From positions 1 through 35,893 of the forward strand of contig JAAYEH010000365.1 of assembly GCA_012728855.1 (NCBI GenBank): a DNA stretch of 35,893 bases. The letters are read 5' to 3'. This DNA comes from Rhodopirellula sp. GTDB taxonomy: Bacteria; Planctomycetota; Planctomycetia; Pirellulales; Thermoguttaceae. Every line of letters begins with the position of its first letter. Within the stretch, counting starts at the first letter, position 1. The notes under the pieces are model-generated. The model was not told the DNA's origin and did no database searches. It was given only the letters and a program-made list of their open reading frames with translations. The position numbers and the translations under genes are program-made. Below, piece after piece: positions 9,901 through 17,537 of the stretch.

Positions 9901-10395
9901 AGGCATTTTGCCGCCGATCGGATGCTGCGCCCCGCCCGAGTAATACTGCACCGTTCCCTCCCGGTCGACCAGCAGATTAAACGCGCGGGAGGACTGGGGA
10001 TCGTCGCCGGAAAACGTCTGGATGTCGGGTCCACCGCTGCCTTCCGGAGTGACATAGAGATCGAATCGGAACCGGACCGTCTGGCCGCGGGCCGCGGCGA
10101 TGTCGGGATCGCTTAATTTCATCAGCGCGGCATTGCCATTGCACCGCGCGCAGTGTTTTCCGACATCGCTTTTTCCGGGTGAACCGGGGAGCGTGTCAGT
10201 GGCCACGATCGTGGTGCCGCCGGTGTCCGTATAGCCCGCGCCGGAAGCCGGTTTGAGCGAGCCGAGTTGCGATCCGACCGCGTGCTGCTCGAAATTGTCG
10301 GAGAAGAGTATACGGGGGCTTCCGGCTTGAGCAGCCGACCAGGAAACGGCCAGAGAGAGGAGGATTGTTCCCAAGGTGCCAAAACCAAGTTTCAT
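6997..10395 (-). CDS. Secreted fusion: GH-like propeller + active SGNH esterase + degenerate SGNH-like domain (1132 aa)
   Basis: The ATG at 10395 has GAGGA 8 nt upstream; a signal peptide follows (residues ~1-24). Residues ~25-749 match the 743-residue neighbour almost throughout (FRFDLYVTPEG, KPDQPWEGWRTEIFGN, SRDLIHWERPF). From ~750 an SGNH hydrolase begins: CLGDSV (Ser769), NAGISGNSTIDG, FGLND (Asn838), DEIHPN (Asp927, His930), so the catalytic set is complete. From ~965 a second SGNH-like unit starts (AGQPVRILAMAPYDK), with the same opening as the first (AGQPVKVVCLGDS) but no GDS serine. The remainder keeps only a core such as PPDLILIAVPLA. The likely logic is a secreted enzyme that couples glycan cleavage or binding with deacylation. 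The upstream neighbours are a lipoprotein and a DUF1559 protein; the downstream sialidase-like gene overlaps it. Confidence 0.85.
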   Translation of the reverse strand: MKLGFGTLGTILLSLAVSWSAAQAGSPRILFSDNFEQHAVGSQLGSLKPASGAGYTDTGGTTIVATDTLPGSPGKSDVGKHCARCNGNAALMKLSDPDIAAARGQTVRFRFDLYVTPEGSGGPDIQTFSGDDPQSSRAFNLLVDREGTVQYYSGGAQHPIGGKMPVGAWVPVEILADYQRHVFRARVGDVSFIGRFDTDIDEFTQIYFGKFGEPTYYYDNVVVDLVPELAKELAGAAASFISTEADLLRPLETGVSPFDVGTSAQLFVDRILVRDAERVWFTQHPGRKHPKNPVLKPDQPWEGWRTEIFGNVLLDEEEKLFKMWYLPEPAGDGGYFDDPNVTCYAVSRDGVTWEKPLVGTLKAANGKPHNAVAHIHQASVWKDPRDPEPSRRYKCIGWSSQPPGYNTFVSPDGLNWTKFCQEPIAPGGDVMTGFWDAGRELYVAFPKIYPVARGHNRRLFATIVSKDFVHWTQPVPSFTVDLRDDVGSLARIEQVRPILDRPDDPRLMRTEYYGIGAYPAESCTLAFPWILTVNNNARWGNHEGPEEIQLAVSRDLIHWERPFRTPIIGIGEIDRWDASYHTTAATALRVKDEIWLYYSGANYTHGSPPVYRTTFEDGRPTGRKTSYSAAIGLVTWPLDRFVSADAGSDGGVLTTVPVRHRGDRLEINAAVKPGGQIVMELLDAAGRPLEGFPPSEPFTGDDLRHVVRFAGQTDVSALRGQSILLRFRMKNAELYSFAFRGEGRPAVLRKTPQKLQAGQPVKVVCLGDSVTGIYYHTGGRRAYPEMLGWALKTAFPQTAVTAVNAGISGNSTIDGLNRLQKDVLDHKPDLVTIMFGLNDMVRVPKLDFQVNLGQMIQRCRQAGAEVILCTPNSVIDTPGRPIPRLVEYCGAIKEVAQKYEVPLSDVYATYESLRARDPLAWRLLLSDEIHPNMDGHKLNAETLCRSITGQEISLKSAGPPQPALPKTLALVKAGQPVRILAMAPYDKLIGPVLQAAVPSAKIEVKSWPTAGQTMAQIEEAAKAVRNVPPDLILIAVPLAVTPPAQSPPEEAIRSHSWILNWSLSFGLQEWDAVAIAPSVLNASLNPQERLRDEFARRMISAQDLNLISRPDANQAPPQQILETWFRTQLSGK

Positions 10396-10580
10396 GTGCC
10401 TATCCTCACGCTAGAGGTAAAGAGTGTGATGGACGCCTGACGCGTTAGGGGAGTGGTATGGGGCAAGAGTTCGCTTGCGCGTCACTCCACGCACCCGAAC
10501 AGCCCTCGACTGCGCGATGTACTTCGTATCGACCGTTCCAACGGCGTGGCCCAAAACCGCTGAATTGCGGGCGAGCCTTC

Positions 10581-11051
10581 TCAACGCGGGGCCCGCTCGG
10601 GACCACCGCCGGGTGCCCGGCCTTGGCTGGTCATTTCGATGTTGTAGTCGTTTGCCCCAGACTTCACGTCGAGCGTGAGGCCGCTGGTACTGCCGCTGGC
10701 GTATAGTTCCGGGACCAGGCTTTTGCCTGGTATCAACAAGCTCTCGCGGCCGCCGGCCGCTGCCTCGGGCTTGTCGCGGTGATCGATGGAGATGGAATTC
10801 TTGCCGACAGCCACTCCGGTTGCCTGGTACGTGCCATCGGGTTGGATATCGGCTGTGGCGGACGGACCTTCGACGTGAAGGAATATCACCCGGCCGCCGG
10901 TCACCGGTTGACCATCCAAGGCGACCTTACCGGAAACAGTTGCCATTTCTTGCTCGTAAGCGTCACCGCCGGCGCAGCCGGACAGGAGCAGAACACAACC
11001 GCACAGCACGATCCACCATCCACAAGCCGAACGCACAAGTTGCCTTAGCAT
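10581..11051 (-). CDS. Small lipoprotein with carboxypeptidase-regulatory-like fold
   Basis: A 156-residue protein. The ATG at 11051 has GAGG 5 nt upstream. The N-terminus ends in a lipobox LLLSGC with Cys26, so the protein should be lipid-anchored. The mature part (VSGKVALDGQPVTGGRVIF, ATADIQPDGTYQATGVAVG) has the transthyretin/carboxypeptidase-regulatory-like pattern of the small planctomycete lipoproteins that usually accompany DUF1559 genes. It follows the DUF1559 gene by 63 bp, consistent with one transcript. The exact role of this family is unknown; an envelope or matrix function is inferred. Confidence 0.82.
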   Translation of the reverse strand: MLRQLVRSACGWWIVLCGCVLLLSGCAGGDAYEQEMATVSGKVALDGQPVTGGRVIFLHVEGPSATADIQPDGTYQATGVAVGKNSISIDHRDKPEAAAGGRESLLIPGKSLVPELYASGSTSGLTLDVKSGANDYNIEMTSQGRAPGGGPERAPR

Positions 11052-11114
11052 GGCATCCTCAATCGGTTGAAAGGTTGTTGAACGCAGTGGTTCCGGCCGC
11101 ACTCGCCGGGCCCC

Positions 11115-12119
11115 TTATGGAAGTTCGCCAATTGGATTTCCGTCGGCGCGATCGGCGAGATTCTTGTACGTGACCAGGTTAATCGTCTCGCTGAGGAATC
11201 GCACGGAGCCGTCGCAAAGCAGGACGTTGATACCGCCGGGATGCCCACTCTTCAATGCCGCCGCGGAAATCGTGCTCCAAGTGGCAGGCTGCGACCACGA
11301 ATAGGCATAATACGCCTTGCTATTCGGCGGGAACGCAATGGTCTTCCCGCCATAGCTGTGCTGCGCCGTCGACGCGGCCGTGCAGTAGCCCATTGACCAA
11401 GGATGGCTCAAATCCCGATGGCTGCGATCGGGACTCCAACCCTGTCCTTCCGTGGCATCGGAGTATTCGCCGAACGACATCGTGTTCGAGGTGCCATCCT
11501 TGACATCGCGAAAGCCGAGGCTGCCGTTACGGATATGGCAGCCGCAGACTGACCAGTAATTGTAAAGGGATGCTGGATTGGACCATGGACCCTGACAACT
11601 GGATCGGGCGTCGGAGCCCATGATCGGCTCGTACTCGGCGATCGCCATACAGTTGAGAGCCGGATAAGCTCCGCTTCCGCAATTGCCGTTGTAGTTGAGT
11701 GTGTCCGCGTGCGACGAGGACGGGCACCGGAAGGTTGCAATGTTTGCAGTGACTGCCTGATAATGCGCGGGGTCGCCAGTGTACGTCCCGCCCAGCCAGG
11801 TAAGTCCGGTAAAGAAATTGAACTTGTCGTAGACCGTGCCCGCCTCGAGATACGGCAACAGGCCCACGTGCCCCGACACGGCGCGCGAGGGGTTATCGTC
11901 GCCCGACGACCTTTGCGACGCGGGCAACTTGTTGTACGTGTCGTGGTAGTTGTGGACCGCCAGGCCGATCTGTTTCATGTTGTTGGTGCATTGGGACCGA
12001 CGGGCCGCTTCGCGGGCCGCTTGCACGGCCGGCAAGAGCAACGCGATCAAGATGCCGATAATGGCGATCACCACCAATAACTCGACCAAGGTGAAACCTG
12101 AACGATTTCGAGAGCACAT
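11115..12119 (-). CDS. DUF1559 pseudopilin-like protein
   Basis: A 334-residue protein. I chose the ATG at 12119: GGAGG lies 7 nt upstream, and the product then starts MCSRNRSGFTLVELLVVIA, a type IV pilin/type II secretion prepilin signal with Gly-Phe cleavage, followed by a long hydrophobic helix. Longer in-frame starts are rejected. Next come CTNNMKQIGLAVHNY, typical of DUF1559, and the C-terminal signature HPGGINVLLCDG, which is exactly H-X9-DG. This family is greatly expanded in Planctomycetes and is thought to be processed by a prepilin peptidase and exported; individual functions are not known. Several cysteines (CGCHIRNG, CQGPW) suggest disulfides. It lies between the regulator and the lipoprotein. 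Confidence 0.93.
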   Translation of the reverse strand: MCSRNRSGFTLVELLVVIAIIGILIALLLPAVQAAREAARRSQCTNNMKQIGLAVHNYHDTYNKLPASQRSSGDDNPSRAVSGHVGLLPYLEAGTVYDKFNFFTGLTWLGGTYTGDPAHYQAVTANIATFRCPSSSHADTLNYNGNCGSGAYPALNCMAIAEYEPIMGSDARSSCQGPWSNPASLYNYWSVCGCHIRNGSLGFRDVKDGTSNTMSFGEYSDATEGQGWSPDRSHRDLSHPWSMGYCTAASTAQHSYGGKTIAFPPNSKAYYAYSWSQPATWSTISAAALKSGHPGGINVLLCDGSVRFLSETINLVTYKNLADRADGNPIGELP

Positions 12120-12240
12120 GTCACGACCTCCGGAAAAGTGTAGAAGAGAGTAGAACCTCATACCGACCTGACTGGAAACGGCTGCCAGAAAAGACTGCCA
12201 TCGAAAGGAAAGGGATCGCGTATGTTCATAGGCAGAAACC

Positions 12241-13380
12241 TCATGGAGCCCCCAGTGTTTCACCCTCAGACAACTTCAGCGGCATGACGATCCGCTGCTG
12301 GGACGTGAGCGGTTCGCGCCCGGTGCGAATCTCTTCGATCAATGCCACCGCGCGGCGCCCCAACTCGACCTCGTCGACCGTGACCGTCGCCAGCCGTTCG
12401 CTCAACGCGCCGAGGCACAATCCACCTCCGAAACCGACCAAGGAAAGGTCTCGAGGGATTCGAAGCCCCAGCTTCATCGCTTCGAAAAAAACCCGCTCTC
12501 CCTCGATCACGTCGCTGGCGAAAATGCCCGTCGGCCGATCGGGCCGTCGCAGCATCTTCGCCACGGCGCGATGGGCTTCGTCCTCGGCCGCAGAGCGAGC
12601 GAGTTCCGCATGGTATAAGATCCGGTGGTCCGGAAGGTCCAGCCCCGCTTCGTTCAAAGCGCCGATGAACCCTCGCTCGTAACCTTCGGTCACCTCGTAG
12701 CGGCTCGTGCCGACTAGAGCCAGGCGGCGGTGCCCCCGCTGGATCAAGATCTCGGCGGCCATGCGGCCCACCTTTTCCCAGTCCCAACCGATCCACGGGG
12801 CGGCCACGTCCGGCGGACGCCGATGGCAGAACACGACGGGGATCTGCTGCGACTGAAGTGCCTTGAGCTGGTAGGCGGGCATCGGCTCGATCGTCGGAAC
12901 GATCGCCACACCCGCCACGTTCTTATCCGTCAACTGCAAGATCACGTCGCTCTGCGAACGCAAATCGAGCCCGGTGTGGCAGATTAGCACCTGGTGATGC
13001 GTGCGTACCGAAGCCTCCACAAAGCCTTTGATGAGCGAGGGGTAGAGGCTGCCGCAGACCTCCGGCACAATCAGGCCGTACACGTTGAGCCTTTTCCGAA
13101 GATTCTGCGGGGGGACTTCGACAAACGTGCCTTTACCCCGCGTCCGAGATACAACGTGGGCGGTCGTCAATTCGCTCAACGCTTGGCGAACCGTATGCAC
13201 GCCGCAACCGAGCAACTTGGCCAGGGCACGCTCCGAGGGCAAGGCATCGCCCGGTTTAAGCTCACCGGCAGCTATCTGTTGCAGGAGCCAGTCTTTGGCC
13301 TGCTGATACTTCAGACGGGAGCCGGAAATCAGCACCTGCTGGGAAGTGTCTGCCAGTTTTTTGCGCTTCGGCAAGACCAA
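12241..13380 (-). CDS. GntR-headed, LacI-bodied transcriptional regulator (AraR-like architecture)
   Basis: A 379-residue protein. It probably starts at TTG (13380), which has GGAGG exactly 6 nt upstream; no ATG fits. Residues ~24-90 are a GntR winged helix (QQIAAGELKPGDALPSER, HTVRQALSELTTAHVVSRTRGKGTFV). Residues ~98-372 are a periplasmic-binding-protein/LacI-type sugar sensor (VYGLIVPEV, GVAIVPTIEP, PTGIFASDVIEGERVF, PRDLSLVGFGGG, LATVTVDEVELGRRA). Such hybrids, of which B. subtilis AraR is the known example, repress sugar-use operons until an effector binds. As the first gene of a minus-strand run of carbohydrate genes it probably controls that run, and perhaps itself. The effector is unknown. 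Confidence 0.88.
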   Translation of the reverse strand: MVLPKRKKLADTSQQVLISGSRLKYQQAKDWLLQQIAAGELKPGDALPSERALAKLLGCGVHTVRQALSELTTAHVVSRTRGKGTFVEVPPQNLRKRLNVYGLIVPEVCGSLYPSLIKGFVEASVRTHHQVLICHTGLDLRSQSDVILQLTDKNVAGVAIVPTIEPMPAYQLKALQSQQIPVVFCHRRPPDVAAPWIGWDWEKVGRMAAEILIQRGHRRLALVGTSRYEVTEGYERGFIGALNEAGLDLPDHRILYHAELARSAAEDEAHRAVAKMLRRPDRPTGIFASDVIEGERVFFEAMKLGLRIPRDLSLVGFGGGLCLGALSERLATVTVDEVELGRRAVALIEEIRTGREPLTSQQRIVMPLKLSEGETLGAP

Positions 13381-13458
13381 CTGCCGCCTCCGCCGGGCTC
13401 CAGGCCCGATTCACGATGGCGTAATGCTCGGGTATTGATGCGCTACTGATGTGCCTAA

Positions 13459-13488
13459 ATGGTAAGCGCCGAACCGCAAGACTGTCAA
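13459..13488 (-). promoter_or_regulatory. Candidate sigma-70-like promoter of the regulator gene
   Basis: On the minus strand TTGACA (13488-13483) is followed after 18 nt by TACCAT (13464-13459), close to the -35/-10 consensus, ~75 nt before the TTG start of the regulator. The GTAAGCGCC at 13462-13470 also resembles the 5'-GTAA tip of IS66-family ends, so this could instead be an element edge that brings a promoter. Confidence 0.35.
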
Positions 13489-13724
13489 GCGATTTGCACC
13501 CATCCCCCCGAGAGTTCCCAGAATTCGTCCAGGTTGGGGATGTCGATTTCGTAGGCGCTTTTCTGCAAGTGGCAACTCAACAAGCATTTATGTCCGATTG
13601 GTGGTAAACCTTCGCCCAACCCGTCCGCGTGAGGATTCGCCCAGGGGCGAGTCCGCTCCAGTGAGGGCATGCGAGGGGAAGAGTTCGGGCACCCATGCCG
13701 AAGGCCAAGGGTCGGCAAGCGAAC
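13489..13724. other. Gap between the regulator and the IS66 remnant
   Basis: A minus-strand ORF (13485-13718) ends with HLQKSAYEIDIPNLDEFWEL, which looks protein-like, but the rest does not. It lies directly behind the transposase stop, so it may be the non-coding end of the IS66 element plus old flanking DNA. I cannot assign it. Confidence 0.25.
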
Positions 13725-14754
13725 TCAAGAGGTGTCGTGTGTGGAGGGGATCTGGGCTGGGGCTCCCAGCGCCACGCGGCGCTCGTCGGAGAGATTCCAT
13801 GGTAGGAACGGCTGGATATCCTCCGGTGCTTTTCCACCCGCTGCGGCGCAGCTTTCCAGATACCACGTCAGCCACCGTCGCGGATTGAGTTTCCAGTGGG
13901 CCAGCGTTGCCAACAGCGAAAACATCGCCGCTGCCAGTCGGCCACTCCACAGGGAACCCGATCCGTAGAAGTTTTTCCGTGCCACGGCCGGGCCGCGGCC
14001 CGCTCGTTCTGAAGCGTTGTTGTCCATCGGAATGCGCGGATCATCGACGAACTGAATGAGTCCCGACCAGTGCTCTTCGAGGCTTTCCAGAACCTTGCGG
14101 CACGGCTGGCGGAGTTTGGGATCGGAGCGTTCCCCCGCTGCGTCGGCGCGCATCATCTCCACCGCTCGACGTAACAAGGCATCTTGCTCTTGAAACTGCG
14201 CCGACCCGCGAGGATGGCGGAGACGTTCCCTGTTGACCTGGTAGAGCTGTCGAATGCGACGCAGCCAGGAGAGTGCCCAGGGCGTCAACTCCGGCCATCG
14301 TCGCCGGATTCCCGCAGATCGGACAAGCCAGCGATTCTTCCGACAAGGGGACGAACTCCTCCTCGACCGGCAAATGGGAATAATCACACCGCTCGTGTCC
14401 GGCATGACCGGGCTGTGCCCCGCGCTTTTTCCCAGCCGCCGCGACTTCCTCGGGATCGAACAGATCGTTGGAACGGTCGCTGCGGGCAGACTTCTCCGAC
14501 TTGCGGCCAAAAAGCTTGCCTTGAAGCGCGCGGACCTGTCCCTGGGATTGGTGAAGTTCCTCCTTCAATCGCTCGATGCGTTGGACGGCATCGGCATGGC
14601 GGCTCTTCCAATAGCCCACCTCGCAGCGAAGTTTACTGACCTCGCGACGCACCTCCGCCAATTCCCGCTCCAAACGCTGCAAGGCCGGGCAGCTTGCGCA
14701 GGGAACCAGCGTTTCCGGCGTCTTGCTCGGGAGATCCAGAAACGTGGCACTCAT
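13725..14754 (-). pseudogene. tnpC: IS66-family transposase (TnpC), internally deleted and frameshifted
   Basis: The N-terminal frame (14754 to ~14300) has the coiled coil (LERELAEVRREVSKLRCEV, QRIERLKEELHQSQGQVRAL), LFGRKSEKS and the zinc-binding CPICG of IS66 transposases. The C-terminal frame (from ~14310 to 13725) begins ELTPWALSWLRRIRQLYQ and carries the IS66 C-terminal pattern IPMDNNASERAGRGPAVARK, NFYGSGSLWSGRLAAA and LLATLAHWKLNPRRWL. Full-length TnpC is about 500 residues. Here ~340 codons remain in two frames and the central catalytic part is missing at the junction, so the product is inactive. No tnpA/tnpB companions are present. A GTAAGCGCC tip at 13462 could be one end; no convincing partner repeat was found between 14755 and 14900. 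Confidence 0.88.
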
Positions 14755-14926
14755 GGGGCCACGCTATAACCAGATTGGCCGCCTCACACCAGATCAATTT
14801 CCCCCGCCAATTTACCTCAAGAGACGGGTTGGACGAATCTTTACGATTGGTGTCTGCCGTTCACCGGAGATTGGACGGGAGAACAAGTATGAGTAAACTG
14901 CGGCGCAACTGCGTCGGTAACGATAC

Positions 14927-15274
14927 CTACTGGTGGTATTTGGATGCACATCGCTTTGGCAGCCGGTCTGGCCCGTCTGGCCGCTGGCGATGGCGTTCGA
15001 AATGGGCCTTCATGAGATTGCGCGGCGGTCCCTCGCCCACTTGGCGGCGTCGGAGCATCTTCTCCTGCGAGAGCAGGACTTCGTCAAGATCCCTTTCCAC
15101 GAAGAGGATCTTGTAGTCGAAGCGAAGAGGCCAAGCCAGGATTGTGACGAACAACAAGACGAGGGTGACCAGCAGGATGAAAATCGAACTGAGGACCGTA
15201 AATCCTGCCTCCGGCCCAATATACGCCAGCGGCCGAAAGACAGCGGCGGAAAGAACAGCCTCTATCTCGAACAT
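14927..15274 (-). CDS. Small membrane protein with GPEAGF motif
   Basis: 115 residues. The start is ATG at 15274, though the same frame stays open upstream (RGIRNTDNLPAFL), so a longer form is possible. AYIGPEAGFTVLSS precedes one long transmembrane helix (IFILLVTLVLLFVTILAWPL). Then comes a basic/acidic cytoplasmic-looking tail (ILFVERDLDEVLLSQEK). Similar short proteins with a GPGAGF motif and one helix occur beside sulfatase-fold or phosphodiesterase genes. Here it follows the sulfatase-fold/TPR gene by 82 bp, which fits that pairing. A very short ORF starting at GTG overlapping the upstream stop ends after 19 codons, hinting that a gene between them may have frameshifted. Function unknown. 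Confidence 0.6.
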   Translation of the reverse strand: MFEIEAVLSAAVFRPLAYIGPEAGFTVLSSIFILLVTLVLLFVTILAWPLRFDYKILFVERDLDEVLLSQEKMLRRRQVGEGPPRNLMKAHFERHRQRPDGPDRLPKRCASKYHQ

Positions 15275-15356
15275 AAGAAACGCAGGCAGGTTGTCGGTGT
15301 TTCTTATCCCTCGTCGCCAGGGGTAACCAGAACGGGGATATTCATCTTCAACCCCA

Positions 15357-17447
15357 TCACTTCTCGCGATAGGGGCTTCCAGACTGGTATAGTCTCAGAC
15401 GGTATCGCAGCGCGCCGGCCATCTGTGGGTCGTGGACGACACCGGGCAGCGCGAGGCATTGCTCGATCGTGCGCGCCGCCTCATCGAATCTCGCCGTTTC
15501 CGCATAGGCCGCCGCCAATGCGTCGAGGGCTGGAGGGGCCTGGTAATCCGTCCGCTTGCAGGCCTGTTCCGCCAGGCGGACGGCGCGGGCTCCGTCGCGG
15601 ATTTCGGCCTTCTCATGCGTGGCCAACAGCCAGGACAAATTCACCATCGCCTGGACGTCCTCGGGCCGCAGTCGAACCACTGCCCAGTAGTGGAGGATTG
15701 CCTTCTTTGCTTTCTCCGGATTTGCCTGATCTTGTTCTCGCTGCTGGAGCGTGGTCGCCAGATACCAGTGTGCATCGGCCGATTGGGGATTGACCTTAAG
15801 CGCCGCCTCGAATTCCGCCACGGCCTCGTCGATCTTGTTCTGCGCGCGGCAGACAAGACCAAGATTCAGTTGCGCGCTTTCCACATCGCGTCCCAGTTCC
15901 AGCACGCGGCGGTAGTGGCTCTCCGCTTCCGGGTAGCGGCCCATTTCCGCAAGACAAACGCCCAGATGGCCGTGGGCGCGGGCATAGTCCGGAGCCGCCT
16001 CGACTATCTCCTGCAGCACTCGAGCACCCTGCGGGTAATCGCGCAGCCCCATCAGTTCCCGAGCTTCTTCCAGCTTGTTGTAGTGGGCAATCCTGTCCTT
16101 GACGTCCGGCAAAGGTTCGGCAGCTAGGGCTCTTGGGGGCGATACTTTGGCGGCCAAAGCGCCCCCCGCGGCATAACCGAGGCTGGCCAGCGCGCGGCGG
16201 TCCTGCTCGGACAGTTGCACTCCGGGCGCTTGATAAGCCGCCAACCGGCTCTCGAAGTCACGCAACTGCGACTCCAGTTTGTCCACGCGTTCGGGATGCG
16301 CACCGGCAAGGTCGCGCGTTTCAGCCGGGTCATGTTCGAGATCGTAGAGTTCCGGGCGCGTCGTGCGGATGTACTTCCATTTTTCCGTGGTCAAGCTTCG
16401 CAGCCGAGCCCAACCGCTATCCACGTACGGTTCGTCGGTTTCGCCGTAACAAACGGAGTTCGGTAAAGATCGGCCCAGCAGGGCCTGGAGCAGGCTTCGG
16501 CCCGTTCCAGTCCGCGGCGGTGCCAGATCGAGACAATCCAGGAGTGTGGGATATAGGTCGGCCAGCGACACTACGGCTCGCTCGCGCCGGCCGGCGGAAA
16601 ATCGGCCGGGCTGGGCAACCACCAGCGGAACCTGCATCGTGCTGTTGTAGAGCAGATACGCGTGGGTTTTCTCGTGGTGGTCGTACAACCCCTCTCCGTG
16701 GTCACCGGCAATAACCACCACGGTCTGCGTGTCGAGGCCTCGGTCGGAAAGAAACTCCATCAGCCGGCCGACCTGTAAATCCGCGAAAGCAATCTCGGCA
16801 TCGTAGGGACGACCGGCGAATCGGGTTCCAAATTCGTCCTGATGGCTGAGATAGGGGTAATGAGGTTCGTAGAGGTGGACCCAGCAGAAGAACGGACCAC
16901 CGCGATTGCGATCCAACCACGAAAGCGCCAGATCCACGACTCGGTCCCCGTTTCGCGCACGGTGCAAGGGGTGGTCCGCATCCGGCGTGTCGCTCAAGTC
17001 GTCGTCGTAGGTTTGGAATCCCCGGTCCAATCCGAATTTGGAGTCGAGGACGAAGGCAGCAACAAAAGCTGCTGTCGAGTACCCCCCTTGAGACAAGAGC
17101 TCCGCCAGCGTCGGCACCTGATCGCCCAACTGGTTCAAACCGTTGGTTCGCAGACCGTGCTCGGGCGGCAACAGTCCAGTAAGGATGGTGGCGTGGGCAG
17201 GGAGCGTCATCGGAGCTGGGGCATACGCCCGTTCAAAGAGGATCCCCCGCTGGGCGAGTTGATCGATTGCCGGAGTCAGAGCCCCCTGGTAGCCATAGCA
17301 GCCGATTCGGTCGGACCGGGTCGTGTCGAGCGTGACCAGCAGGATGTTCACGCCCTCTGGGCGGCTTCGCCAGAACTGGAGACCAATCCACAACGATCCC
17401 ACGCATACGGCGCCAAACGCGAACCACAGGAGCCGTTTCCGAGTCAT
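15357..17447 (-). CDS. Membrane-anchored sulfatase-fold (alkaline phosphatase superfamily) protein with TPR repeats
   Basis: 696 residues from ATG 17447 (GAGGA ~9 nt upstream). Residues 5-26 form an uncleaved membrane anchor. Residues ~33-400 have the superfamily metal sites: NILLVTLDTTRSD (Asp41), GDHGEG (Asp249, His250) and His262. The position of the sulfatase Cys/Ser-x-Pro-x-Arg motif reads TLPAH (81-85), so formylglycine cannot form there. Thr81 resembles the nucleophile of related phospho-/phosphoethanolamine-type transferases, so calling it an arylsulfatase would be wrong. Residues ~440-660 are TPR units (AHGHLGVCLAEMGRYPEAES, AQLNLGLVCRAQNKIDEA, AHWYLATTLQQ). Known relatives are common in planctomycetes and acidobacteria; the substrate is unknown. 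A small membrane protein follows. Confidence 0.85.
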   Translation of the reverse strand: MTRKRLLWFAFGAVCVGSLWIGLQFWRSRPEGVNILLVTLDTTRSDRIGCYGYQGALTPAIDQLAQRGILFERAYAPAPMTLPAHATILTGLLPPEHGLRTNGLNQLGDQVPTLAELLSQGGYSTAAFVAAFVLDSKFGLDRGFQTYDDDLSDTPDADHPLHRARNGDRVVDLALSWLDRNRGGPFFCWVHLYEPHYPYLSHQDEFGTRFAGRPYDAEIAFADLQVGRLMEFLSDRGLDTQTVVVIAGDHGEGLYDHHEKTHAYLLYNSTMQVPLVVAQPGRFSAGRRERAVVSLADLYPTLLDCLDLAPPRTGTGRSLLQALLGRSLPNSVCYGETDEPYVDSGWARLRSLTTEKWKYIRTTRPELYDLEHDPAETRDLAGAHPERVDKLESQLRDFESRLAAYQAPGVQLSEQDRRALASLGYAAGGALAAKVSPPRALAAEPLPDVKDRIAHYNKLEEARELMGLRDYPQGARVLQEIVEAAPDYARAHGHLGVCLAEMGRYPEAESHYRRVLELGRDVESAQLNLGLVCRAQNKIDEAVAEFEAALKVNPQSADAHWYLATTLQQREQDQANPEKAKKAILHYWAVVRLRPEDVQAMVNLSWLLATHEKAEIRDGARAVRLAEQACKRTDYQAPPALDALAAAYAETARFDEAARTIEQCLALPGVVHDPQMAGALRYRLRLYQSGSPYREK

Positions 17448-17537
17448 CAAGGCTATTCCTCGTCGAGCGGGCTTTCCAGATTCGATGGATTTTACCCGAT
17501 GAGAACCCTGGATGGCCACGGGTTGCTTCGCAGTTGC

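Noticed and set aside
15357..17447. Annotation as arylsulfatase
   Set aside because: The Cys/Ser-x-Pro-x-Arg motif needed for formylglycine is replaced by TLPAH.
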